From: Clostridia bacterium
GTDB taxonomy: Bacteria > Bacillota > Clostridia > Oscillospirales > CAG-272
Direction: 5' to 3'
Length of the DNA stretch: 64,000 bases
Assembly (NCBI GenBank): GCA_017504625.1
Contig: JAFVQU010000012.1
Coordinates: forward strand, 1 to 64,000
Position numbers and translations under genes: made by a program. The notes beneath the pieces were generated by a model. That model made no database searches, was not told where the DNA came from, and worked only from the letters and a program-made list of their open reading frames with translations. Positions 15,816-24,663 of this stretch are shown piece by piece; within the stretch, counting starts at the first letter, position 1, and every line of letters starts with the position of its first letter.

Positions 15816-17615
15816 ATGGGAATATTTCAAATTCTTGAACTCGTTTGTGGCTTAGCTCTCTTCCTTTACGGAATGGACGTAATGGGAAACGCACTCAAAA
15901 AGAGTGCGGGTAGAAAGCTTAAGACAATACTTGGCAATCTGACGTCAAGCAAGCTCAAAGGCTTTTTGCTTGGACTTGCCGTTACAGCCGTCATTCAGTC
16001 TTCGTCGGCAACGACGGTCATGGTAGTCGGCTTCGTTAACTCGGGCACTATGCTGCTTTCACAGGCTATAAGCGTTATTCTCGGCGCAAACCTCGGTACC
16101 GCGGTTACCTCTTGGCTGACGGCTCTCAACAGTCTTGGCAGTAGCGAAACGGTATCGGCTATCGCTTGGCTCGACTATCTTACCCCTGATTTCTGGATGC
16201 CTATCCTTGCTCTTATCGGTATAGCATTCATTATGTTCTCCAAAAAGGACAAGAAAAAGGATATCGGAACGATACTTCTCGGCTTTGCCGTCCTTATGGT
16301 AGGTATGAGTACTATGTCGGGCGCGGTAGCGGCGCTAAAGAACGATCCTGAATTTCATAAAATACTCACCGTCTTCACAAATCCTATCGTCGGCGTAATC
16401 GCCGGTGCGATACTGACGGCAATCGTTCAGTCCTCTTCGGCGTCGATCGGTATTCTTCAGGCATTGTCTGTTACGGGCGGTATTTCGTTCGGTATGGCTA
16501 TTCCGATCGTTCTCGGTCAGAATATCGGTACTTGCGTAACCGCTATGCTCTCGGCTCTCGGCGCGAACAAAAACGGTAAGAGAACCGCGGTCGCACACCT
16601 TTTCTTCAACGTAATAGGTGTTGTGTTCTGGCTCTCGATGTACTATTTTGTAGGCTGGATACTCAACGTAGCGGGTATTATCAACATCTTTGATCTTGCT
16701 ACCGCTTCAATCAACCCATTCGGCATCGCTATCGTACACACCTGCTTTAAGATACTTGCTATCATTCTTATGTGGCCCTTTACAAAGCTTCTTGAAAAGC
16801 TTGCTTGCGCTATCGTCAAGGGAGATGATAAGAAGGGCGACGAGTTCACGAATATGCTCGACGACCGTCTTCTTGACACCCCCACCGTTGCTATCGACCG
16901 CAGCCGCTTGGTTTCTGCTCACATGGCAAAGGTCGCTATCGGATCACTCCAGAAATCTCTTCTCCTGCTTGATAATTACGACGAAAAGATCGCCGACGAG
17001 ATCCGTGAGGAAGAGGGCAAGGTCGATATCTATGAGGACGCACTCGGCTCTTATCTCGTTAAGCTCTCGTCAAGAAGCATGGATGAGGATGACAGCGCAG
17101 AAGTTACAAAGCTTCTCCATATGATAGGCGACTTTGAGCGAATCTCCGACCATTCGGTCAACGTAGTTGAATCCGCAGAGGAAATACGCGACAAGAACGT
17201 ATGCTTCTCCGATCAGGCTATAAAGGAGCTTGAAACTATGAAGGCCGCGGTCAGCGAGATACTCGGTATGACTCTTGACGCGCTTGAAAGCGGTGACGTT
17301 GACAAGGCTCTCGCAGTTGAGCCTCTTGAGCAGGTCGTCGACTATCTCCGAGATCAGATCAAGCTCAACCACACGATAAGACTTCAGAAAAACCTTTGCA
17401 GCATCGAGCTTGGATTTATTCTCTCGGATATTCTTACCAATCTTGAAAGAGTTTCCGACCATTGCTCTAACATAGCGGGTTGTATTGTCGAAATGTCGCG
17501 TAACGAAATGCTTGATATTCACAGCTACACGCGCAAGGCTCACAGGGACAGCGGCGCTTATGCGGAAAGCTATAAGGCGTATATGGAAAAGTACTCGCTT
17601 GCACAGGTTGAGTAA
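15816..17615 (+). CDS. Na/Pi cotransporter with C-terminal PhoU-like domain
   Basis: A 599-residue protein. Residues 1-330 hold two inverted Na/Pi cotransporter repeats, each with a QSSSA motif (VIQSSSATTV near 67-76 and IVQSSSASIG near 205-214), which bind sodium and phosphate in the SLC34-like NptA family. Residues about 370-590 are a PhoU-like helical bundle with HxxDFERISDHSxN and LERVSDHCSN repeats. Such fusions are common in Firmicutes and import phosphate using the sodium gradient. Monocistronic, with a strong terminator. Confidence 0.93.
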   Translation: MGIFQILELVCGLALFLYGMDVMGNALKKSAGRKLKTILGNLTSSKLKGFLLGLAVTAVIQSSSATTVMVVGFVNSGTMLLSQAISVILGANLGTAVTSWLTALNSLGSSETVSAIAWLDYLTPDFWMPILALIGIAFIMFSKKDKKKDIGTILLGFAVLMVGMSTMSGAVAALKNDPEFHKILTVFTNPIVGVIAGAILTAIVQSSSASIGILQALSVTGGISFGMAIPIVLGQNIGTCVTAMLSALGANKNGKRTAVAHLFFNVIGVVFWLSMYYFVGWILNVAGIINIFDLATASINPFGIAIVHTCFKILAIILMWPFTKLLEKLACAIVKGDDKKGDEFTNMLDDRLLDTPTVAIDRSRLVSAHMAKVAIGSLQKSLLLLDNYDEKIADEIREEEGKVDIYEDALGSYLVKLSSRSMDEDDSAEVTKLLHMIGDFERISDHSVNVVESAEEIRDKNVCFSDQAIKELETMKAAVSEILGMTLDALESGDVDKALAVEPLEQVVDYLRDQIKLNHTIRLQKNLCSIELGFILSDILTNLERVSDHCSNIAGCIVEMSRNEMLDIHSYTRKAHRDSGAYAESYKAYMEKYSLAQVE

Positions 17616-17627
17616 TACAGAAAACTT

Positions 17628-17656
17628 AAAGCGGTCTGCTTGGCAGACCGCTTTTT
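17628..17656. terminator. Bidirectional terminator
   Basis: GCGGTCTGC (17631-17639) pairs with GCAGACCGC (17643-17651), followed by five T, between converging genes. Confidence 0.9.
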
Positions 17657-17658
17657 CT

Positions 17659-18162
17659 TTATATATTGAGATTTTTTCGGTTAACTATACGATAAGAAGG
17701 CTTCTCTGCATCGCGGTACCTCTGACTGTGATGCACTGCGGGCATACCCGCATCCTCGTATTTTTCAAGAAACTCTCTCCACTCGTCAAGTGAAAAATTG
17801 CACATGCCCGACCTCACGACTTCCTCGGCTTCCTCCAAAAATCCGACAAATCTGTCATTTCCGCTTTGACTGATCTTGGCGGAGGAAACGAACGCATTGA
17901 AAATCATATCGCGGTCAATTCCTTTTGCCTTTGCTACCGCGAGATTTATTCGGCAGACCTCGTCGGATATCATCTCACAAAGCTCGCCGTCAACCGCTTC
18001 CACACCGTCAAATTCAAGATCAAAATATCTTTTGGCAGCCGAAAGATCAGATAAAAGGTGCTCTGCGCCAAACGCCGCCTGATAGCAAAGCTTTACCACG
18101 TCCTGCGGCATCAGCGAGGGGTGCTTTTTTATATGCTCGGTCAAATAATTTTTAATGCTCAT
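17659..18162 (-). CDS. Conserved hypothetical protein, last gene of the SCIFF unit
   Basis: A 167-residue soluble, mainly helical protein. Visible stretches are VVKLCYQAAFGAEHLL near residues 23-38, HSQRYRDAEKPSYRIV near the C-terminus and many acidic residues between. There is no signal, membrane span or Cys motif. It starts 2 bp after the decarboxylase stop, so translation is probably coupled to that gene. I do not recognise the family; the conserved HSxxYRDAxxPxYRIV tail could be an active or binding site. Confidence 0.75.
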   Translation of the reverse strand: MSIKNYLTEHIKKHPSLMPQDVVKLCYQAAFGAEHLLSDLSAAKRYFDLEFDGVEAVDGELCEMISDEVCRINLAVAKAKGIDRDMIFNAFVSSAKISQSGNDRFVGFLEEAEEVVRSGMCNFSLDEWREFLEKYEDAGMPAVHHSQRYRDAEKPSYRIVNRKNLNI

Positions 18163-18164
18163 AG

Positions 18165-19505
18165 TTATCTGACCACCCTTACCTTATCTATACCGTAATA
18201 TCTGAAGCATTCGATCGCGTTTTCATCAATTCTCTCTCCTGCGATAAGTATCGGGACGGCGGGAGGACATGAAACGCTTGCCGATGCCAAAACCTCTCCA
18301 AGCACGTTTTCGATTGCTATCTCTGCCGACGCGGAAAGCATTGCATCACGAACGGACAATACTCTTTCAGTCGCGCTCGGTATGGGGGCTTTATCGGTTA
18401 TCGCTTCCCTGCGCTCTATTCCCGCAAGCGCGGAGTAAAGTCTGTCAATATCCCCGTCACTTATCTCGGGCGTGAGCATCATCACAACGAAATCGGAGTC
18501 CGACATCTCGCAAACGATACCGTCTTTTTTCAATATCTCCGCTATCTCGTCACCTGTATATCCGTAGGATTTGGGAGAGATAGTCAGCTTCAATTTTTCG
18601 TCACCGACAACCTCAAAGCCCTTATCACAAAGCTTCTTTTTGAGATCGTCAAGCTTTTTTGAAAGCTCGCTTATATTCTTTTTATAATCGTGCGACAAAT
18701 AAAGATTTGCCATATCAAGCGATTGCAAGATCAGATATGAAGGGCTCGTTGACGCGAACAACGTCATCGCATGCTCTGCCATATCGCAAATCACATGTGG
18801 CGCACACTCACTTATATGAAGATACGCTCCTCCCGTCAAAACAGGGAGAGTTTTATGCGCGGAGTCACAACAAACGTCTGCGCCGAGAGTTATGGGATGC
18901 TTATCCTCAGGCAAAAACCTGAGATATGCCCCATGAGCGTTGTCAACCATCAAAAGAATGCCATTTTTATGGCATATCCTTGCAATTTCGCAAATATCGC
19001 TTGTATTACCGAGATAATCGGGGCTTGTCAGATATACCGCCGTAGGCTTCTTCGTCATTTGCGAGAGGTACCCGTCAAGATACTCCGCGCTTATTTTGCA
19101 GGATATGAGATTATCCTGCTTTTCGGGGTAGAGCCATTCGACGTCGACATCAAGAAGAGCAAGTCCACTCATAAAGCTCTTGTGCGCGTTTCTCGCCGCT
19201 AAGATCTTGGCTGGTTCCCCTTTTTCCCTTGCCGCCAATGCGACAAGCTGTATCATCGCGCGGATGCAAAGCGACGAGCCCTCGGTGGAATAAAGCGTCT
19301 TTTTTGTGCAGAATAGCGTTGATGCGTTGTTCTGGCTCTCGGCAATTATTCCGTTGCTCATATAGAGAACGTCTGCTCCCTCGACCTCGGTTATATCCCG
19401 CGGCTCTGCTCCGAGAAAGCTCTTTCCCTTGTGTCCGGGCATATGAAGGCGCAAGGAGTCGCCGCAGGCATATTTCTTTACAAAATCGCATATCGGCGTA
19501 GTCAT
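18165..19505 (-). CDS. Orn/Lys/Arg-type PLP-dependent decarboxylase
   Basis: A 446-residue fold-type I PLP enzyme. LHMPGHKGK near residues 20-28 is the family's N-terminal signature. D188 in VDNAHGAY should hold the pyridine nitrogen, and K218 in SAHKTLP should form the Schiff base. The length fits the short Gram-positive form (YaaO/SpeA type) without the N-terminal wing domain of the enterobacterial enzymes. The likely reaction is decarboxylation of a basic amino acid to a polyamine. The ribosome binding site is TAGGAGGAAGG; it starts 20 bp after the SCIFF maturase. Confidence 0.88.
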   Translation of the reverse strand: MTTPICDFVKKYACGDSLRLHMPGHKGKSFLGAEPRDITEVEGADVLYMSNGIIAESQNNASTLFCTKKTLYSTEGSSLCIRAMIQLVALAAREKGEPAKILAARNAHKSFMSGLALLDVDVEWLYPEKQDNLISCKISAEYLDGYLSQMTKKPTAVYLTSPDYLGNTSDICEIARICHKNGILLMVDNAHGAYLRFLPEDKHPITLGADVCCDSAHKTLPVLTGGAYLHISECAPHVICDMAEHAMTLFASTSPSYLILQSLDMANLYLSHDYKKNISELSKKLDDLKKKLCDKGFEVVGDEKLKLTISPKSYGYTGDEIAEILKKDGIVCEMSDSDFVVMMLTPEISDGDIDRLYSALAGIERREAITDKAPIPSATERVLSVRDAMLSASAEIAIENVLGEVLASASVSCPPAVPILIAGERIDENAIECFRYYGIDKVRVVR

Positions 19506-19525
19506 TTCGCCTTCCTCCTATGATC

Positions 19526-20914
19526 TTATTTTTCTTCTGCGTCGAGAGTCTTTGCGACCTCAAGCATAATAGCGCATTCCATTCTCTTCTTGAAAAGCTC
19601 GCAGCCGTACTTATAAATTCCGTTTACAGAGCCGGTTGCATGATACGCGTTTGCGGCACAGCCGCCCGAGCAATAAAGCTTTGCCCAGCAATCCTTGCAC
19701 TCGGGCTTAGTATATACGTTGCAGGACGCGAATTCGCCCTGAACCTCTTTATTGGTAACACCGTCCCAGACGTTGCCGAGCTTGAATTTTTCATCTCCGA
19801 CGAACTGGTGGCAGGGATAAAAATCACCCCAAGGCGTTACCGCCATGTATTCTGTTCCCGAGCCGCAGCCCGAAATTCTCTTGTATACGCAAGGACCTCC
19901 CTTGAGGTCTATCATATAGTGATAGAAGGTAAAGGGCTTGCCTTCTCTGTGACGCTTGAGCATAAGCTCGGCGAGCTTTTCATACTGCTCAAGCACGATA
20001 GGCATATCCTCCGCCGTAAGCGACAAGGGATCGTCCTCGGGACCAACCACGGGCTCCATAGAAAGCTCGTTAAAGCCGAGGTCTAGCATTGTTTCGATAT
20101 CCTTAAGGAAATCGGGATTTGCATGCGTGAACGTGCCGCGCATATAGTAATTCTTGCCGCCTCTCGCCTCGACAAGCTTTTGGAACTTGGGAACTATCTT
20201 CTCCCAGCTTCCATTTCCCGCATAGTCAACGCGGTAGCGGTCGTGAACTTCTTTTCTTCCGTCAAGGCTCAGAACCACGTTCGAGCATTCGCGGTTTGCA
20301 AAATCAATTACGTCGTCGTCGATAAGCACGCCGTTGGTCGTGAGGGTAAAGCGGAAATTCTTGCCCGCCGCCTTCTCGATCGAGCGCGCGTATTCAACAA
20401 GTCTTTTAACAACGTCAAAGTTCATCAAGGGCTCGCCACCAAAGAAGTCTACCTCAAGATTATGTCTGCCCTTTGAGTTTGCAACGAGGAAATCAAGCGC
20501 CTGCTTGCCTACCTCATAGCTCATTAAGGCTCTCTCGCCGTTGTACTTTCCCTGACTTGCAAAGCAATACGAGCAGTTAAGGTTGCAGGTGTGTGCTATA
20601 TGCAGACAAAGCGCCTTTACGACCCCCGCACTTCTCTCCTTAAGCGTGCCCGCCATCTCGCCGAAGTTGTCGGGAGTAAAGAGCTTACCCTCGGCTCTGA
20701 GCGCTTCAAGGTCATCAAAGCAACCGAGTATCTCCTCTCTCGTAACCTCCTCGTCAGACGCATATTTTTCAAGTATCTTTTCAATTATTTCTTCCTTCTC
20801 GACGTTCTCATACATCTCGATAATGTCGTATACCACGTCATCAACGACGTGAACAGAGCCTGAGCATATATCAAGCACTATGTTAAGTTCGCCAAGCTTA
20901 TAGCAATGTATCAT
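19526..20914 (-). CDS. scfB: SCIFF radical SAM maturase (thioether-forming)
   Basis: A 462-residue radical SAM/SPASM protein. Residues 1-95 form the peptide-binding (RRE-like) region typical of the family. The cluster motif CxxxCxxC is at C110, C114, C117. A GGEP motif follows (about residues 155-160). The C-terminal SPASM part carries C-rich motifs including CKDCWAKLYCSGGC, for two further iron-sulfur clusters. In the known pathway the enzyme installs a thioether bridge in the SCIFF peptide. The cognate peptide lies directly upstream at 21177-21320, which makes the assignment firm. Cotranscription with the decarboxylase (20-bp gap) is likely. Confidence 0.95.
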   Translation of the reverse strand: MIHCYKLGELNIVLDICSGSVHVVDDVVYDIIEMYENVEKEEIIEKILEKYASDEEVTREEILGCFDDLEALRAEGKLFTPDNFGEMAGTLKERSAGVVKALCLHIAHTCNLNCSYCFASQGKYNGERALMSYEVGKQALDFLVANSKGRHNLEVDFFGGEPLMNFDVVKRLVEYARSIEKAAGKNFRFTLTTNGVLIDDDVIDFANRECSNVVLSLDGRKEVHDRYRVDYAGNGSWEKIVPKFQKLVEARGGKNYYMRGTFTHANPDFLKDIETMLDLGFNELSMEPVVGPEDDPLSLTAEDMPIVLEQYEKLAELMLKRHREGKPFTFYHYMIDLKGGPCVYKRISGCGSGTEYMAVTPWGDFYPCHQFVGDEKFKLGNVWDGVTNKEVQGEFASCNVYTKPECKDCWAKLYCSGGCAANAYHATGSVNGIYKYGCELFKKRMECAIMLEVAKTLDAEEK

Positions 20915-20959
20915 TTTCTATCTCCTGAATTTATATTCTGCCTATGTAAAGACAGTGCG

Positions 20960-20986
20960 ATGGGGGAAGGATTTTCCTTCCCCCAT
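20960..20986 (-). promoter_or_regulatory. Stem-loop between the SCIFF peptide and its maturase
   Basis: ATGGGGGAAGGA (20960-20971) pairs with TCCTTCCCCCAT (20975-20986) over a 3-base loop. No T-run follows on the minus strand, so it looks less like a full terminator than like a stop or processing point that lets the short peptide message accumulate over the maturase message. This role is inference. Confidence 0.6.
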
Positions 20987-21000
20987 AATCTTTCTTAAAG

Positions 21001-21176
21001 ATCAATAAATCGAAGAAAAATTTCTCAAGACAAGGCGCACCGGAGAAAGCAAGGCGAAGGCGATGTTTGCTTTAGCAAACTCGCGTTAGCAAGCGTGAGC
21101 TTGCGTATGCTTACATTACGTAAGTCGAGCCGCTTTTGAGGAGCAACGAAGTATTGGGGAATTTTTCAAAGATTTA
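21001..21176. repeat. REP-like palindromic element
   Basis: A non-coding element with terminal inverted repeats: AATAAATCGAAGAAAAATTTC on the left resembles the reverse complement of the right end, which reads GATAAATCTTTGAAAAATTC. Inside are hairpins GTTTGCT/AGCAAAC (21065-21080) and GCAAGC/GCTTGC (21089-21104). It sits in the gap between the SCIFF peptide and maturase genes. No protein is coded. Confidence 0.6.
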
Positions 21177-21320
21177 TCATTTCTTGTTTTCGCACTGCTG
21201 ATTAGCAATTCCGCAAGAGGTCTTGCAAGCAGACTGGCAAGAGGTCTGGCACTCGCCGCATCCACCGTTCTTTGCGCTCTCGCAAAGGTTCTTTGTATCA
21301 AGGGTCTTAATACGCTTCAT
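21177..21320 (-). CDS. scfA: SCIFF ribosomal peptide precursor (six cysteines in forty-five residues)
   Basis: A 47-residue peptide. After the leader MKRIKTLDTKNL come seven Cys, including the family core GGCGECQTSCQSACKTSC, which matches the SCIFF consensus closely; the extra one is Cys13, ahead of the core. The start follows CGGAGGATAAATCTT. The promoter on the minus strand is TTGACT (plus 21381-21386), a 17-bp spacer and TATAAT (plus 21358-21363), close to consensus. The maturase follows 262 bp downstream. In the family, the maturase links a Cys sulfur to a Thr; the mature product's role is still unknown and it is widely conserved in Clostridia. Confidence 0.95.
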   Translation of the reverse strand: MKRIKTLDTKNLCESAKNGGCGECQTSCQSACKTSCGIANQQCENKK

Positions 21321-21430
21321 AAGATTTATCCTCCGATAAATATAAATTTATACGATAATTATATCACAGTATTTCCTATAAGTCAAGTACAATTTTTCAA
21401 AATGCGCTCTCTTTCTTTTTACCTTTTTCA

Positions 21431-21459
21431 TTGACACTGTTTTTGATTTATGTTAAAAT
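21431..21459 (+). promoter_or_regulatory. Promoter of the MFS-GH2 fusion gene
   Basis: TTGACA (21431-21436), a 17-bp spacer and TAAAAT (21454-21459), about 30 bp before the start codon. It is divergent from the SCIFF promoter. Confidence 0.75.
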
Positions 21460-21489
21460 AAATTATACTACGAAGAAAGGATCTTTAAT

Positions 21490-24468
21490 ATGAAAAAGCT
21501 TTCGGCGAGATTCTGGTTTACACTTGCGCTGTTTGGGCTTATGGGACAGATCGCATGGGTGGTTGAGAATATGTATCTCAACGTATTTATGTACAAAATG
21601 TTTAACGCGTCTGCGGGGGACATTTCGGCTATGGTAGCGGCAAGCGCTATTGCCGCCACGCTCACGACCGTGCTTATCGGCGCACTGTCCGACCGTATAG
21701 GCAGACGCAAGGTATTCATGTGCGGAGGCTATATCCTCTGGGGTATCTCTATCTTCGCCTTTTCTCTTATAAAAATTGACACGGTGAGCGCGCTGTTCCC
21801 CATAGCGACAAGCGCGGCGGCAGTATGCGTAACGCTTACGATAATTCTTGACTGTGTGATGACCTTCTTCGGCTCGTCGGCAAACGACGCGGCGTACAAC
21901 GCGTGGCTGACCGACAGCACCGACGAATCCAACCGCGGAAGTGCCGAGGGCATCAACGCGATGATGCCTCTCGTGGCTATCCTCGCCGTTTTCGGCGGAT
22001 TTATGGCGTTTGACCTTGACAAGAGCGAGAGCTGGACGCTGATCTTCGCAATTATAGGCGCGGCAACACTGCTTATCGGTATACTCGGCATCTTTCTTAT
22101 CAAGGAAGCGCCGACCGAGAAATCCGAAAGCGGATATTTCGGCAACATAATCTACGGCTTCCGTCCGTCGACGGTAAAGGAGCACAAAAGCCTTTATTTC
22201 TACCTTCTGGCGTTCATAATCTTTAATATCTCAATCCAGATATTCATGCCCTACCTCATCATTTACTACGAGGTTTCTCTCGGCATGACCGACTACGTCT
22301 TCGTAATGGCTCCCGCGATAATTTTAGCGTCGGTTGTCACGGCATTCTGGGGCAAGGTGTATGACAAGAGGGGATTTTCGTTCTCATCGTGGCTCTCACT
22401 TTTATGGCTTGCTTTAGGATACGTCGTACTGTTCTTCTTCCGCGCAAAGCTTCCCGTTTTCATAGGCTCTCTGCTTATGATGTGCGGATATCTTGCAGGC
22501 ATGGCGGTATTCGGCGCAAAGATCCGTGATCTTACGCCCGAGGGCAAGGCGGGACGACTTCAGGGGGTGCGTATCTTCTCGCAGGTGCTTATTCCCGGAG
22601 TGGTCGGCCCCTTCATTGGAAAAACGGTGCTTGCAAACGCTAAAACCATGCTCAACAACGACGGTACCGAGTCCTTTATTCCCAACGCGAATATTTTTCT
22701 TGCGGCACTCGTACCGATAATCGTGCTGGCAATTATCCTCTTTATCTCGGCAAAAACTAAAAAACCTACGCTTAAAACCGACTTAAAAACCCCTTTTGAA
22801 GAAAAGTCCGACAGCGACTGGGCCGAATACCCCCGTCCGCAAATGAAGCGCGACAGCTATATCTCGCTCGTCGGCAAATGGGACTTGTCGGTAATAAAAG
22901 GCGACAAAACAGAGCCGCTCGGCGAGATAATAGTTCCCTATCCGCCCGAATCTCGTCTTTCGGGAATTGAACGCGAAAAATGCGGATGTGAAAAGTATTT
23001 GTACGAAAAGAAATTCACTCTGCCAGAGGAAATGCGCGGCAAAAAGGTACTTATCCACTTCGGCGCGGTCGATCAGATCGCAAATATTTCACTTAACGGC
23101 ACGCCTGTCGGATCTCACGAGGGCGGATATCTTCCCTTTGAAATTGACGTGACCGACTATCTCTGCGAGGGCGAAAATATCATTACAGTCGAGGTCACCG
23201 ACAGACTCGATCACGATTATAGCTGGGGCAAGCAAAGACGCGACCGCGGCGGAATGTGGTACACGCCGATAAGCGGCATCTGGCAGGCGGTCTGGCTTGA
23301 GGCGGTACCCGAAAATCATATTAGAAACATAAAAATAACCCCCTCTCTCACAAGTGTAATCATTGAGGTCGAGGGCGGATGTGAGCAAAAAGTCCTCACT
23401 CTCAAGGATAGCGGAAAATCCTACGAATTTGACGGCAACAAGCTTGAAATTGAGATTGAAAATCCGATCCTCTGGTCGCCCGAAAATCCCTATCTTTATA
23501 AGTTCAATCTCGAATCGGGCGATGACAAAGTCGAATCATACTTTGCTCTCCGTACGGTAACGGTTGAGAAGCAAAACGACAAATCCTTTATCTGCCTTAA
23601 CGGCAAGCCATATTTTCTGCACGGATTGCTCGACCAAGGATATTTCAGCGACGGAATCTACACTCCCGCATCGCCCGAGGGCTATCTTTTCGACATTCTC
23701 GAGACGAAAAAGCTCGGCTTTAACACCCTGCGCAAGCACATCAAGATCGAGCCCGAGTTGTTTTACTACTATTGCGACAAATACGGTATGATCGTGATGC
23801 AGGACATGGTCAACAGCGGTGATTACAGCTTCCTTGTCGACACCGCTTTGCCGACGGCGGGCATCAAGCGCGGCATTTCGCACAAGGCGACAGAACGCCG
23901 CCGTAAAATATTTGAACGCGAAAGCGAGGCAACGCTTTCCCTGCTCTATAATCACCCCTCGGTTTGTTACTACACTATCTTCAACGAGGGCTGGGGACAG
24001 TTTGACGCAGACAAAAATTACACTCGTCTGAAAGCGCTTGATCCGACGCGAATTTTTGACGCGACGAGCGGCTGGTTCCACGAAAATCTCAGCGACGTGC
24101 AAAGCGAGCATATATATTTCAAAAAGCTCAACTTAAAGTCCACACTCGAAAAGCCACTCGTTCTTTCCGAGTTTGGAGGTTATTCATACAAGGTCGACAA
24201 TCACTCGTTTAACCTCGACAAGACCTACGGCTACCGATTCTTTACCGACCGAGAGAAGTTTGGCGACGCGCTTGAAGCACTCTATCTTGACGAGGTGATC
24301 CCGATGATAGAGCGCGGCCTTTGCGCGACAGTTTACACGCAGGTCAGCGACGTCGAGGACGAAACAAACGGTCTTTACACCTACGACCGCCAGGTTCTGA
24401 AGGTTGACGAGGGTAAGATGCAAAATATTGCAAAAAAGCTGACCGAAGCATTCTATCAGCAGTTTTAA
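21490..24468 (+). CDS. MFS sugar transporter fused to a GH2 glycosidase
   Basis: A single 992-residue frame. Residues 1-422 are a twelve-span MFS transporter with motif A GALSDRIGRRKVF (64-76) and AYNAWLTDSTDESNRG (135-150), typical of sugar-type carriers. A hydrophilic linker of about 25 residues follows. From EYPRPQ (446-451) the rest is a complete family 2 glycoside hydrolase: jelly-roll sugar-binding domain (452-605), Ig-like domain (about 607-692), then a TIM barrel with FNEGWG (acid/base E833) and LSEFGG (nucleophile E894). The catalytic domain should face the cytoplasm, cleaving a beta-glycoside or beta-glucuronide as it enters. Ribosome binding site AAAGGA. No regulator adjoins. Confidence 0.85.
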   Translation: MKKLSARFWFTLALFGLMGQIAWVVENMYLNVFMYKMFNASAGDISAMVAASAIAATLTTVLIGALSDRIGRRKVFMCGGYILWGISIFAFSLIKIDTVSALFPIATSAAAVCVTLTIILDCVMTFFGSSANDAAYNAWLTDSTDESNRGSAEGINAMMPLVAILAVFGGFMAFDLDKSESWTLIFAIIGAATLLIGILGIFLIKEAPTEKSESGYFGNIIYGFRPSTVKEHKSLYFYLLAFIIFNISIQIFMPYLIIYYEVSLGMTDYVFVMAPAIILASVVTAFWGKVYDKRGFSFSSWLSLLWLALGYVVLFFFRAKLPVFIGSLLMMCGYLAGMAVFGAKIRDLTPEGKAGRLQGVRIFSQVLIPGVVGPFIGKTVLANAKTMLNNDGTESFIPNANIFLAALVPIIVLAIILFISAKTKKPTLKTDLKTPFEEKSDSDWAEYPRPQMKRDSYISLVGKWDLSVIKGDKTEPLGEIIVPYPPESRLSGIEREKCGCEKYLYEKKFTLPEEMRGKKVLIHFGAVDQIANISLNGTPVGSHEGGYLPFEIDVTDYLCEGENIITVEVTDRLDHDYSWGKQRRDRGGMWYTPISGIWQAVWLEAVPENHIRNIKITPSLTSVIIEVEGGCEQKVLTLKDSGKSYEFDGNKLEIEIENPILWSPENPYLYKFNLESGDDKVESYFALRTVTVEKQNDKSFICLNGKPYFLHGLLDQGYFSDGIYTPASPEGYLFDILETKKLGFNTLRKHIKIEPELFYYYCDKYGMIVMQDMVNSGDYSFLVDTALPTAGIKRGISHKATERRRKIFERESEATLSLLYNHPSVCYYTIFNEGWGQFDADKNYTRLKALDPTRIFDATSGWFHENLSDVQSEHIYFKKLNLKSTLEKPLVLSEFGGYSYKVDNHSFNLDKTYGYRFFTDREKFGDALEALYLDEVIPMIERGLCATVYTQVSDVEDETNGLYTYDRQVLKVDEGKMQNIAKKLTEAFYQQF

Positions 24469-24483
24469 ACATAAATAACACAC

Positions 24484-24505
24484 GCCGCCCGAAATTTCGG
24501 GCGGC
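24484..24505. terminator. Terminator
   Basis: A perfect palindrome GCCGCCCGAAA/TTTCGGGCGGC followed by T-rich sequence, 15 bp after the fusion gene. Confidence 0.85.
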
Positions 24506-24574
24506 TCTTTTCTTCATTTTTGATCAAAAATCAAGAATTTTGACGAAACACAACTATTAACAACCGATATTTGA

Positions 24575-24645
24575 TTGACAAACACATGAAAATATGTTAA
24601 AATGAAATTTGTATTATTATTTTTATTGATTATAGATTATCTATA
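24575..24645 (+). promoter_or_regulatory. Promoter of the ABC exporter operon with palindromic operator
   Basis: TTGACA (24575-24580), a 17-bp spacer and TAAAAT (24598-24603). Downstream, in the leader, TATAGAT/ATCTATA (24631-24645) forms a perfect palindrome around one base and ends 3 bp before the ribosome binding site, a likely repressor site. No regulator gene adjoins. Confidence 0.6.
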
Positions 24646-24663
24646 ACAAAGGAGGCGAAAAAA

